DNA of 64,000 bases from an uncultured Selenomonadales bacterium (GTDB lineage: Bacteria > Bacillota > Negativicutes > Selenomonadales > Selenomonadaceae). The stretch spans positions 1 through 64,000 of the forward strand of contig OMYB01000010.1 in NCBI GenBank assembly GCA_900315155.1, written 5' to 3'. The stretch's first letter is position 1, and every line of letters starts with the position of its first letter. Positions 48,144 through 56,033 of the stretch are shown piece after piece. Below the pieces are notes generated by a model that was given only the letters and a program-made list of their open reading frames with translations, did no database searches and was not told where the DNA came from. The position numbers were made by a program, and so were the translations under genes.

Positions 48144-48716
48144 ATGGATCGTCTGTTGATTTTGGGTGCCGGTGGGCATGGGGTGAATTGTTTGGAGATT
48201 GCCCGGCAGATGGGGCGGTTTTCGGAGATTGCGTTCCTGGATGATGGGCAGCTGGGAAAGGTGCTCTGTGACTGCCCGGTCATCGGCGGGCTGAGGGATA
48301 TCGAAAGGCTGCAGGGACTCTATACGGCTGCTTTTGTGGCGTTCGGCAACAACGAAATGCGGGAGCGGTGGATGCGGGAGCTCGCGCGCCTGCAGTATGG
48401 GACTCTTACGCTCGTGAGCCCGCGTGCCTGTGTGAGCGGCTATGCTGAGCTCGGGGCAGGCTCCGTGGTATTCCCGTTCTCCTCCGTCGAGCCGCGGGCA
48501 AAGGTGGGCGAGGGCTGCATCCTGTCCGCCGGTGTCATCGTGAACCACGACGCAGAGGTCCACGCGCATACGCTCATCTATAGCCATACGGTGATCCGCC
48601 CCTACAGCATCATCGGCGACCACACGACCATCGGCTCCGGCTGCATCATCGGCCAGTCCAGCACCATCCCCCTCGGCTCCCACCTCCCCGACGGCACCAT
48701 CCTCGCCAAGAACTAA
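48144..48716 (+). CDS. NeuD/PglD-type sugar O/N-acyltransferase
   Basis: 190 residues. An N-terminal nucleotide-sugar-binding Rossmann-like part (LLILGAGGHGVNCLEIA, about 4-20) is followed by a left-handed beta-helix of hexapeptide repeats (GAGSVVFPFSSVEPRAKVGEGCILSAGVIVNHDAEV...), with the catalytic His in VNHDAEV. It transfers an acetyl group from acetyl-CoA to a sugar intermediate (sialic-acid-type or 4-aminosugar in known members). It probably modifies the amino sugar made in this locus. Confidence 0.9.
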   Translation: MDRLLILGAGGHGVNCLEIARQMGRFSEIAFLDDGQLGKVLCDCPVIGGLRDIERLQGLYTAAFVAFGNNEMRERWMRELARLQYGTLTLVSPRACVSGYAELGAGSVVFPFSSVEPRAKVGEGCILSAGVIVNHDAEVHAHTLIYSHTVIRPYSIIGDHTTIGSGCIIGQSSTIPLGSHLPDGTILAKN

Positions 48717-48723
48717 CGACTCA

Positions 48724-48775
48724 CCACGAACCTGCCCCCTTCTCGGAAGGGGCCGCCGAGCTTGCGAGGCTGAGG
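48724..48775. repeat. Diverged REP-like repeat
   Basis: CCTGCCCCCTTCTCGGAAGGGGCCGCCGAGCTTGCGAGGCTGAGGATGTG. No other feature in the gap except a TATAAT-like box near 48840. Confidence 0.7.
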
Positions 48776-48901
48776 ATGTGCCTGCGGACGCCCGAGATTT
48801 ACGCGTCTCTTTCTCCATAGACACAATCCCGCGAAAGTTATATAATATCTAACGTATATAGGCTCCCACATAGCATCATGTGGGGGAGGAGGAGGATTTT
48901 T

Positions 48902-49573
48902 ATGCAGTATCTTTTCGTAGTGGCGCATCCGGATGATGAGTCGAACGCCGCGGGTGGCACGATCCACCGGCTGATCCAGGAGGGGCATCATGTTGCCGTG
49001 GCGATCATGTGCAGCCAGGCTGCCGCGCGCCGCAACCTTTCGGAGACGCTTTCGACGGACGAGGAGCAGGCTATGGCGATTCTCGGCGTGGAAAAAGTCT
49101 ACCATGCCGATTTCCCGAATATCCAGATGAACACGGTCCCGCACCTGAAGCTCGTGCAGTTCATCGAGTCCTGCATCGACGACTGGCAGGCAGAGGCCAT
49201 CGTGACGCATCACCCGACCGATACGAACAATGACCACGCGGTCACGAGCTACGCGGCCCAGGCAGCCTGCCGCATCTTCCAGCGCAAGCCGACGCCGTAC
49301 CGTCTCCGCCTGCTCATGTACATGGAGACGCCATCCGCCACAGAGTGGTCGCTGGACTCCTCCAGCGCGCGCTTCACGCCGAACTACTACGTCGAGATCG
49401 GCGAGGAGGGCGTCGCGGCAAAGATCCGCGCCATGCAGGCCTACAAAGGCGTCATGCGTCCATACCCGCATCCGCGCTCCGAGGAGGTCTACAAAGGCCT
49501 TGCCGCCTATCACGGCTGTCAGGCGGGCATGAACTACGCCGAGGCATTCGAGGTCGTATTTGAGGCACACTGA
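48902..49573 (+). CDS. PIG-L family N-deacetylase
   Basis: 223 residues from the ATG at 48902 (GGAGGAGGA upstream). VVAHPDDESNAAGGTI holds the AHPDDE zinc/catalytic motif (about 8-13), and THHPTDTNNDH a second His cluster (about 103-113). PIG-L/LmbE/BshB enzymes remove acetyl groups from GlcNAc-type substrates. In this locus it may deacetylate a nucleotide or lipid-linked amino sugar, freeing an amine for another substituent. Substrate unknown. Confidence 0.9.
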   Translation: MQYLFVVAHPDDESNAAGGTIHRLIQEGHHVAVAIMCSQAAARRNLSETLSTDEEQAMAILGVEKVYHADFPNIQMNTVPHLKLVQFIESCIDDWQAEAIVTHHPTDTNNDHAVTSYAAQAACRIFQRKPTPYRLRLLMYMETPSATEWSLDSSSARFTPNYYVEIGEEGVAAKIRAMQAYKGVMRPYPHPRSEEVYKGLAAYHGCQAGMNYAEAFEVVFEAH

Positions 49574-49604
49574 CGCCATGCGTAGAGGAGAGAGAAATAA
49601 GGAA

Positions 49605-50237
49605 ATGGGTTTCTATGAACGTTATGGGAAACGGGCACTGGACGTGCTCATCTCACTGACGGCGATTCTTGTACTATGGCCGATATACCTCATCATTGCT
49701 ATTCTGGTACGGGTGGAGATGGGGAGTCCGGTTCTTTTCGGTCAGGAGCGCATTGGCAAGGATGAAAAGCCTTTTCGTCTGTACAAATTTCGTTCGATGA
49801 CGGATAAAAAGGACGCGAATGGCAATCTGCTCCCTGAGTCGGAGCGATTAACGCGTTTCGGCGCGGCCCTTCGCAGCTCTTCGCTGGATGAGCTGCCTGA
49901 GCTGTTCAATATCTTGAAGGGCGACATGGCCCTTATCGGACCGCGCCCTCTGCCGACATACTATGGTCCGTATTTCCACGAGGATGAGCGGGTACGTCAT
50001 AGCGTTCGCGGCGGACTGATCCCCCCCGATAGCCTCTCCGGCAAAGCCGTGACGGGATGGGAGGAGCAGTTTGAGTACGAGTGTTACTATGCCCGCCACA
50101 TTTCCCTGTGGCTTGACATCAAAGTGTTTTTTACGACGTTCCGCATACTGCTGGGACGAGTAGAGACGGATTATGGTGATGGTACAGGTGGACGTCCACA
50201 TCTCAGCGAGTATCGGAAAGACGAGGTAAAGAATTGA
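49605..50237 (+). CDS. Initiating undecaprenyl-phosphate sugar-1-phosphate transferase
   Basis: 210 residues from the ATG at 49605 (AGGAGAGAG upstream; a start at 49578 is less likely). Monotopic PGT core: KRALDVLISLTAILVLWPIYLIIAILVR membrane helix, FGQERIGKDEKPFRLYKFRSM, the catalytic DE of SSLDELPELFN and GDMALIGPRPLP. It places the first sugar phosphate on undecaprenyl phosphate. It belongs to the short PglC/EpsL type. The 3' end overlaps the next start by one base. Confidence 0.93.
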   Translation: MGFYERYGKRALDVLISLTAILVLWPIYLIIAILVRVEMGSPVLFGQERIGKDEKPFRLYKFRSMTDKKDANGNLLPESERLTRFGAALRSSSLDELPELFNILKGDMALIGPRPLPTYYGPYFHEDERVRHSVRGGLIPPDSLSGKAVTGWEEQFEYECYYARHISLWLDIKVFFTTFRILLGRVETDYGDGTGGRPHLSEYRKDEVKN

Positions 50238-51439
50238 TGAAGCATCAGACTCCTTACTATATCTTTAATGCAGATGAGTTTATCGCGAACTATCGCGAGC
50301 TTGAGCAGGCATTCCGTGCTATTTACCCGAGCTATCACATCGCTTATTCTTTCAAGACGAATTATACACCAGCGGTATGTGAGCTTGTCCGTCAGCTTGG
50401 GGCATATGCCGAGGTCGTTTCGGACATGGAGTATGAGCTGGCAAAGCGCACAGGATTCCCGGATAGCCGTATCCTGTACAATGGCCCAGGAAAAGGGAAA
50501 ATGCTGGAAACATGCCTCCTGCAGGGAGGGCATCTCCATGTGGACAATCACTGTGATACAGAACGCGTTCTTGCTATCGCTCGCGCCCGTCGTGAACTGA
50601 CATTCAAGGTTGGCGTGCGTGTCAACTTTGATATGGAAACGCCATTGCTTTCACGCTTTGGCCTTGATTTAGATAATGGAGACTATCAGAAGACAGTAGA
50701 ACTGCTGAATGCAGAGCCGAATGTCACGGTGAATGCTATCCATTTTCATATTAGCAGAGCGCGTGGCCTTGATGCATGGGAAAGGCGCATTGTCAAAGCA
50801 CTGGAAATAGCTAAGACAGTATTTGATTACCCACTGGAATATATCGACATCGGCAGTGGAATGTATGGCCACCTGGATCAGGAACTGCAGGAGCAGTTCG
50901 GTGATACGCCGAGCTATGCCGACTATGCCTCTGTAGTTGCCAGAAAGATGGCAGAGGCCTATCAGGATATGCCAGCAGAGCAGCGTCCACAGCTTATTAC
51001 AGAGCCGGGAACAACGCTTGTATCGAAGTACTTCCATTTATTCACGAAGGTGCTGGATATCAAGGAAATCCGTGGAAAATACTTCGCGTTACTGGATTGC
51101 AGTTTCCATAATGTCGGTGAGATTTGCGGGCTGATGCGCGTGCCTATCCATAATCACGGAGGCGGAGAAGCACGAAAGGCTTATACTGGCTTGGATTTGG
51201 TGGGATATACCTGCCTGGAGCAGGACATTATTTGCCATGACTATCCAGATCCGATTGCTATTGGCGATGAGCTTGAGATTCTGAACGTAGGCGGATACTC
51301 CATCGTAGATAAGCCACCATTTATTCATCCGGACATTCCGATTTATATGCAAAAAGATGGGACTTTAGTCTGTATCAAGAGAGAGCAGACGCTTGACGAT
51401 ATATTTGCGCCCTATTACTTTGGCACCGTGAAGCTTTGA
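50237..51439 (+). CDS. Fold-III PLP-dependent decarboxylase (LysA/NspC-like)
   Basis: 400 residues from the ATG at 50237. Alanine-racemase/ODC-like fold: PLP lysine in AYSFKTNY (about Lys40), HFHISRARG, GSGMYG glycine loop, EPGTTLVSKYFHLF and a late LLDCSFHNVGEICG region around the second active-site half, with CLEQD. Relatives decarboxylate diaminopimelate, ornithine or carboxynorspermidine. The LysA motifs are only partly kept, so the substrate is probably a different amino acid or aminoacyl group. It is lodged between the initiating transferase and an ATP-grasp gene, and has lower GC than its neighbours. Confidence 0.85.
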   Translation: MKHQTPYYIFNADEFIANYRELEQAFRAIYPSYHIAYSFKTNYTPAVCELVRQLGAYAEVVSDMEYELAKRTGFPDSRILYNGPGKGKMLETCLLQGGHLHVDNHCDTERVLAIARARRELTFKVGVRVNFDMETPLLSRFGLDLDNGDYQKTVELLNAEPNVTVNAIHFHISRARGLDAWERRIVKALEIAKTVFDYPLEYIDIGSGMYGHLDQELQEQFGDTPSYADYASVVARKMAEAYQDMPAEQRPQLITEPGTTLVSKYFHLFTKVLDIKEIRGKYFALLDCSFHNVGEICGLMRVPIHNHGGGEARKAYTGLDLVGYTCLEQDIICHDYPDPIAIGDELEILNVGGYSIVDKPPFIHPDIPIYMQKDGTLVCIKREQTLDDIFAPYYFGTVKL

Positions 51440-51459
51440 GCGGATAAGGAGACAGTAAC

Positions 51460-52548
51460 ATGGAACAATCCAGTACGCAGAAACTAAACCCGGTTACCGT
51501 GATGCTTACGGCCAGTGGCTCACAATTCGCGCCGGGTATCATCAAATGCCTGAAGAAAAACGGAGAGCGCGATATCACCGTCATTGGTGGCGATATGTGC
51601 GATGATCCGACGAATCGGTATCTGGTGGATAAGTTCTATCAGATTCCAGCTGCCCGTGATCCTCACTATGCAGAGGCCATTGCAGCGATTTGTCAGAAAG
51701 AGCATGTGGATATTCTTTTGCCACAGATGTCGGCGGAGCTGCCAGCCTACTTTGCTCATCTCGATCTCTTCCAAAAGGCTGGTACCATCGTCTCGATGAC
51801 TCGCACGGAGAATGTAAATATTGCTAATAATAAGTTAAGTCTATTCCAATTTATGGATAAGAATGGAATTCCAACGCCACAGTATCAGGGAGTCTCCAGT
51901 ATGGAGGAGTTCGAGGCGGCGGTATCGGAAATGGGTTATCCGAAAAAGCCAATCTGCGTCAAGATGACCGAGCTGAGCGGCAGCCGTGGTGTCCGCGTGA
52001 TTGATGAGAGCAAGTCCAAATTTGATCTTTTTGCTCACGAGAAGCCGGTTTCCCTATTCGTCACATTGGATGATATGAAAGAGATTCTCGAGGATGTCGA
52101 TGTATTCCCTGAGCTTATGCTCATGGAGTATCTTCCCGGCGACGAGTTGAATATTGACTTACTGGCGGAGGATGGAAAGGTTCTCTACACTGCTGGACGT
52201 CGCGACCCCGTCATGCTCATGAGTATTTCTCAGGAGTCGATTTTGGAGTATGATGAGCGTGCGGACCGCATTTCCCGTATGCTGGTGGAGAAGCTTGGCT
52301 TGGATGGCAATATCGGATTTGACTTTAAATACGATGCGGACGGAAAAGCGCAGCTCCTTGAAATCAATCCTCGCATTGATGCAACTGTGTCGATTATGGC
52401 GGCTGGAGGCCTGAACCTTCCTTATCTGCGCGTAAAACAGCTTCTAGGCGAGAAACTGCCAGAAGTCGATGTTCAGTATGGAACTAGACTAAAGCGCCGC
52501 TATGATGAAATGTTCACGAATGCGGATGGACAAATCATAGACTGGTAA
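51460..52548 (+). CDS. ATP-grasp ligase (carbamoyl-phosphate-synthase-like fold)
   Basis: 362 residues. VMLTASGSQFAPGIIKCLKKNG is the N-terminal nucleotide-fold part; KPICVKMTELSGSRGVRVI is the ATP-binding loop; MEYLPGDELNIDLLAEDG and LLEINPRIDATVSIMAAGG are the metal-binding acidic/asparagine motifs. Such stand-alone enzymes activate a carboxylate as acyl phosphate and join it to an amine or thiol. Placed after a decarboxylase in a glycan locus, it could link an amine to a uronic-acid carboxylate or charge an amino acid onto a sugar amine. That is inference. Confidence 0.85.
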   Translation: MEQSSTQKLNPVTVMLTASGSQFAPGIIKCLKKNGERDITVIGGDMCDDPTNRYLVDKFYQIPAARDPHYAEAIAAICQKEHVDILLPQMSAELPAYFAHLDLFQKAGTIVSMTRTENVNIANNKLSLFQFMDKNGIPTPQYQGVSSMEEFEAAVSEMGYPKKPICVKMTELSGSRGVRVIDESKSKFDLFAHEKPVSLFVTLDDMKEILEDVDVFPELMLMEYLPGDELNIDLLAEDGKVLYTAGRRDPVMLMSISQESILEYDERADRISRMLVEKLGLDGNIGFDFKYDADGKAQLLEINPRIDATVSIMAAGGLNLPYLRVKQLLGEKLPEVDVQYGTRLKRRYDEMFTNADGQIIDW

Positions 52549-52563
52549 ATTTGCTATATATGT

Positions 52564-52602
52564 GAAACAGCCTGCAGGTTTTGCCCTGCAGGCTGTTTTT
52601 GT
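52564..52602 (+). terminator. Terminator at the end of the first polysaccharide block
   Basis: AACAGCCTGCAGG pairs with CCTGCAGGCTGTT, then T5; a perfect long stem. Confidence 0.92.
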
Positions 52603-52626
52603 TGTGCCGATGATGCTGACTGCGTT

Positions 52627-53238
52627 TTACTGCAGCAGTTTGTCCTTGGGCGAGACGGCCTTCTTTTCCTTGTTTTTCCCCTTGTCCGTGCCCTGTGGCA
52701 GCTGTTTGTTCTCGGCGAGGTCGCTCATGAGTTTTTTGATTTTCTCGTCGCCGAAGCGTTTGATGAGGTTTGCCATGTTTTTCTTGATTTTCTCCGTCTC
52801 GATGCACTGCTGGTAGATGCGCATGAACTGGGCGCGGGCGGTGTTGACGTCGTCGGTTTTGAGCTCGAGGAGGGCGGTGTAGCCGAAGCGTTTGACGGCC
52901 ATCTTGACCTCGGGACAGGAGAACGGATAGGGCTTCTGCGAGCCGTTGTGCTTGATGCAGTCGATGGCTTCCTCCCACGCCTCGCCGGAGGTGGGGAGGG
53001 TGCGTTTCATGAGGGCTGCCTGGATGGTCTCCGCGGCCTCGATGATCTCGACGGGCTTCGGGAAAAAGCGGCTCGTGCGCAGGAGCTGGAACATGGCGAG
53101 CTTGATGATCTCGTAGTTCAGGTCCTCGAGGATGGGGACGTAGAGCGCGACGGTCTCGGGGTCGGCTTTGCTTTCGGGGTACAGCTGGTGGCAGAGGCTC
53201 ATGAGCTGCACCGTACGGATGCGGTCCTCCTGGGTCAT
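52627..53238 (-). CDS. Phage-type replicative helicase loader/inhibitor-like protein
   Basis: 203 residues. The N-terminal region (LMSLCHQLYPESKADPETVALYVPILEDLNYEIIKLAMFQLL) resembles the G39P-type helicase loader/inhibitor family, followed by a basic Lys-rich tail (DKGKNKEKKAVSPKDK). It would deliver a DnaB-type helicase to an origin. The start overlaps the upstream HTH gene's stop by four bases (ATGA), the usual phage replication-module layout. Confidence 0.65.
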   Translation of the reverse strand: MTQEDRIRTVQLMSLCHQLYPESKADPETVALYVPILEDLNYEIIKLAMFQLLRTSRFFPKPVEIIEAAETIQAALMKRTLPTSGEAWEEAIDCIKHNGSQKPYPFSCPEVKMAVKRFGYTALLELKTDDVNTARAQFMRIYQQCIETEKIKKNMANLIKRFGDEKIKKLMSDLAENKQLPQGTDKGKNKEKKAVSPKDKLLQ

Positions 53239-54047
53239 TCGATCATTCCTTTCTGCTTCATGATCGCGATCGTCTGCGCTGCAAAGGACTGGACGGAGGA
53301 CTTGCCTGGCGCGCTGCCTCCCGCGCCGCAGGGGGAGGGCTGCCGCGCCGGATAGACCGTCTTCCAGCCGTGCTCGATGGCCTCGTTGAGGAGGCTGAGC
53401 TGCTGCGCGTCGTTCTGGCCGGCATACTCCACGAGGCGCTTGAGGATGAGCTCAGCCGCACGTGGCGTCACGGGGGAGTTCATCTTTGCGCGCATTTTCA
53501 TGAAATCCTGAAACGCCTCGCGGACATCCGGGGAAAATCCCTCCATCCTACCTGACAGGCCCTGGGTATTTTTTATCCCCTTCGTACTTCCTTGGTACGT
53601 CATTACGTGATTCTTATTTCCTTCGTGTGTACTTCCTGCCTTCGTACTTAATTGTGGCAGATTTTCCTGTTTAGGATTTTCCTGTGCAGGCTTTCCCTGT
53701 GCGGGTGCCACCTTTTTAGGGAGAGCCTGCGTGGGCATATCCTGTTCCGGGACCTGCGGCTTTTCATAGAGCGTGTAGTTCGTGCCGCGGAGGGTGCCCT
53801 TTTCATCGCGGACGCGTTCCATGACGAGATAGTGGTGATGCTCGAGCTCTGCCAGCGCCGAGCGGACGGAGTCCTCACCGTCGCTGCTCAGCGTCGCGAG
53901 TCCGCGCACGGAGTAGGTCCAGGTGTCCGGCAGGCTCAGGATGACGGACATGAGCCCCTTTGCCTTCAGGGACATGTGCTTTTCGCAGAGATGGTAGTTT
54001 GCCATGCAGGTATAAAACCGGTTTTTCTTTTCACGGATAATAGGCAT
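53235..54047 (-). CDS. Winged-helix replication initiator-like protein
   Basis: 270 residues. N-terminal winged helix (KKNRFYTCMANYHLCEKHMSLKAKGLMSVILSLPDTW, about 8-90), common at the start of phage replication proteins, then a low-complexity Gln/Pro/Lys linker (about 115-165) and a C-terminal helical domain (about 175-265). It probably binds an origin and works with the loader encoded downstream. No phage structural genes, integrase or attachment sites are in the window, so this is a remnant or a small mobile island. Confidence 0.6.
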   Translation of the reverse strand: MPIIREKKNRFYTCMANYHLCEKHMSLKAKGLMSVILSLPDTWTYSVRGLATLSSDGEDSVRSALAELEHHHYLVMERVRDEKGTLRGTNYTLYEKPQVPEQDMPTQALPKKVAPAQGKPAQENPKQENLPQLSTKAGSTHEGNKNHVMTYQGSTKGIKNTQGLSGRMEGFSPDVREAFQDFMKMRAKMNSPVTPRAAELILKRLVEYAGQNDAQQLSLLNEAIEHGWKTVYPARQPSPCGAGGSAPGKSSVQSFAAQTIAIMKQKGMIE

Positions 54048-54140
54048 GTGTCGATAACTCCTTTCTGTGTGCAGTCGAAAAGCAGCCCACAGGCACGCGA
54101 GGCGCCTGTGTCTGCAAAAGGGATAGGGCGTGGGGGAGGA

Positions 54141-54437
54141 TCAGCGGACGTCGATCGAGCCGTCCTCGCACTCCTCGAACTCGTACCAGTCGCCGTGGGT
54201 ATACGTGTCGTCGAATACCATGAGGGTGTGGGGGTTGCTTTTCGGTGCCGCGAAGCGGATATCCTCGCCGATCAGCTTCATGAGGGCCCCTGCCCACGTC
54301 GCGAAGCAGTCGAAACACCCGCTCAGATGCGGCATGTCAGCCCAGCACGGGCGCGTGGTCATCTTTGCCTGCTCGCCTCCCTGAGCATCGAACACCGTGA
54401 CCAAAACCAGTTTCGTGACAGATTTCTTTTTCGACAT
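54141..54437 (-). CDS. Unknown protein with a domain shared with the gene at 55290
   Basis: 98 residues; TAGGAGG lies before the ATG. No named family was recognised. The last ~65 residues (from ADMPHLSGCFDCFATWAGALM to SIDVR) align without gaps to the C-terminal part of the protein at 55290-55757: the shared pattern is DMP-x3-G-x-F-x2-F-x2-WA-x-A-x-M-x3-G-x4-F, ending in D-G-(S/T)-(I/L)-x-V. The N-terminus is a lysine-rich beta segment. Small soluble protein, function unknown. Confidence 0.7.
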   Translation of the reverse strand: MSKKKSVTKLVLVTVFDAQGGEQAKMTTRPCWADMPHLSGCFDCFATWAGALMKLIGEDIRFAAPKSNPHTLMVFDDTYTHGDWYEFEECEDGSIDVR

Positions 54438-54452
54438 ATATGATTCCTCCTA

Positions 54453-54508
54453 TTGCTGTTGCTTTGTCATCCGACCGTCATTTTGCTGTTGCCTTGTCTT
54501 CCGACAGT
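54453..54508. repeat. Two 26-bp direct repeats, 30-bp spacing
   Basis: TTGCTGTTGC(T/C)TTGTC(A/T)TCCGAC(C/A)GT at 54453-54478 and 54483-54508 (3 differences). They lie upstream of the gene at 54141-54437, next to its ribosome site, and may be iterons or operators. Confidence 0.85.
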
Positions 54509-54588
54509 AGTTATTTTAGCACAATAGGCTGTCTAAAGTTATACAAAGCAGATAATTTTTTAAATTGTAAGTATATTCATAATAGGTG

Positions 54589-54616
54589 TTGACATAGAAA
54601 TCTGTCTTGCTATAAT
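54589..54616 (+). promoter_or_regulatory. Strong promoter of the HTH gene
   Basis: TTGACA (54589-54594), 16 bases, TATAAT (54611-54616). Confidence 0.85.
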
Positions 54617-54679
54617 AGAATTAATGGCGAAAAAAGCCAAAATATGTATAATCGTGTATTCAGAGAGGAGTTTATCAAA

Positions 54680-55066
54680 ATGAACGTAGTACTGCAGGAG
54701 AGCGTACTGGTTGCAATCGTCATGGCTTGCCGGGAGGAGATCCTCAAAGTGCCATACGAGAAATGGCTGAAGGATCCGGATAGCTATCATCATATCCGGC
54801 TGTCCGACACGACAATCCTGAAATACGCGGGATGCTGCCGCCAGACGATTCGGGATGCCTGTGACTGGCTCTCGCTGCGTGATATTATTTCCAAGCAGGT
54901 CGACGGCGGGACGAGCATCTATGATATCCATCTGCCTGTGACGAAGGTTGAAATCCTTTTTCATAGCGCCTTGAAGGCACGCCAGATTTTTTGGCCATTA
55001 ACCGGTATACACGTATACTGTAGCACCAAAAAGACAGATGCTATCGGACCAAGCCGAGACCTCTAA
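54680..55066 (+). CDS. Small DNA-binding (HTH-like) protein
   Basis: 128 residues from the ATG at 54680 (GAGAGGAG upstream); an ATG at 54644 lacks a ribosome site. SDTTILKYAGCCRQTIRDACDWLSLRDIISKQ (about 50-82) reads like a winged helix-turn-helix with a recognition helix RQTIRDA. The last ~30 residues look unrelated and could be the result of a frameshift. With its strong promoter it is a candidate regulator of the island. Family not recognised. Confidence 0.55.
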   Translation: MNVVLQESVLVAIVMACREEILKVPYEKWLKDPDSYHHIRLSDTTILKYAGCCRQTIRDACDWLSLRDIISKQVDGGTSIYDIHLPVTKVEILFHSALKARQIFWPLTGIHVYCSTKKTDAIGPSRDL

Positions 55067-55122
55067 ACGTGCCGTTATCTCCTGTTCGTTCGTAATAGCG
55101 AGAAAAAAGTTCATAAATTCGC

Positions 55123-55150
55123 TTGCATTCTGACGAAACAGGAGTATAAT
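55123..55150 (+). promoter_or_regulatory. Promoter with inverted repeat, for the gene at 55290
   Basis: TTGCAT (55123-55128), 16 bases, TATAAT (55145-55150). CTCCTGTTCGT (55079-55089) and ACGAAACAGGAG (55133-55144) form an inverted repeat, one base short of perfect, whose right arm abuts the -10: a likely operator. Confidence 0.65.
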
Positions 55151-55289
55151 AATCTATGGTGAACAAAAATCCATGCCGAGAAAATAGAACCCGTGGATGG
55201 AGCTTCGTTCCTGGCATGGACCTCACCGCAGCCATTTTCTACAGAACCTGCTCATGGAGTTGGGCAGGCGCGTTTCTAGGAGAAGGAAT

Positions 55290-55757
55290 ATGAGCGTTAA
55301 GAAAAAGAACCCGGGTAAAAAGCTGATGGAAGCCATCCAGTGCTGGGAGGGCCGTCCGATGTACGAGCGGGAGTTCCGCAAGTACTGCGACCTCGGCCAT
55401 GAGCTGCTGCTGAAAGTCCGCAAGCCGCTCGTGATCGCCGGACTCATCACGTACCAGGTCACGCCGCGCGGCACGATCTACCGCCTCACGGACCAGGGCC
55501 GCCGCATGATGGAGCCCGATGAGTCGCTCGACCACCGCATTCCTCCGGAGTACCTCTCCGACATGCCGCGCGTCACCGGACACTTCACCGACTTCTCCGC
55601 ATGGGCCGAGGCCATCATGGACAAGATGGGCGACAACGTCCACTTCGTCGGCCTCCGCTACCGCCGCGACCTCATCCGCGTCTACAGCGAGCGCTACCTC
55701 CAGAACGGTTACTATCGCATCCGCGAAATGAAAGACGGCACGCTCCTCGTGGACTGA
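55290..55757 (+). CDS. Winged-helix-like protein with the shared unknown C-terminal domain
   Basis: 155 residues from the ATG at 55290 (CTAGGAGAAGG upstream; an in-frame start at 55197 has none). The N-terminal half (about 10-80) resembles a winged helix (ELLLKVRKPLVIAGLITYQVTPRGTIYRLTDQGRRMM). The C-terminal half (about 90-155) aligns with the 98-residue protein at 54141-54437. Probably a transcription factor whose C-terminal domain senses or binds a partner. Function unknown. Confidence 0.65.
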   Translation: MSVKKKNPGKKLMEAIQCWEGRPMYEREFRKYCDLGHELLLKVRKPLVIAGLITYQVTPRGTIYRLTDQGRRMMEPDESLDHRIPPEYLSDMPRVTGHFTDFSAWAEAIMDKMGDNVHFVGLRYRRDLIRVYSERYLQNGYYRIREMKDGTLLVD

Positions 55758-55798
55758 CCCCCAAATTGCTATCCCTATAAATAGATAAATACACAAAA

Positions 55799-55909
55799 AC
55801 CGGCAGATAAAAAGGCTCCCCCCTTTGGGGGAGCTGTCAGCGTCAGCTGACTGAGAGGGTCGTCACTCCATCACGGACGGATGATCAACCCCGTTTCTGC
55901 CGGTTTTTG
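55799..55909 (+). terminator. Terminator whose loop contains a REP-like repeat
   Basis: ACCGGCAGA (55799-55807) pairs with TCTGCCGGT (55896-55904), followed by a T-run. The 88-base loop contains a complete REP-like element at 55814-55864 (GGCTCCCCCCTTTGGGGGAGCTG...CTGACTGAGAGGGTCGTC). Confidence 0.75.
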
Positions 55910-56033
55910 CATGAGAAAAGCTTGCACCACCCTAGTCGGTAACCTACAATTATATATGTAAGGGTCATGAACCCCAGGGAGCCGCCAGGCCCGCAGCTCC
56001 CGCCAAGGGCCGTAGTATTTAGGAGGAATCAAC

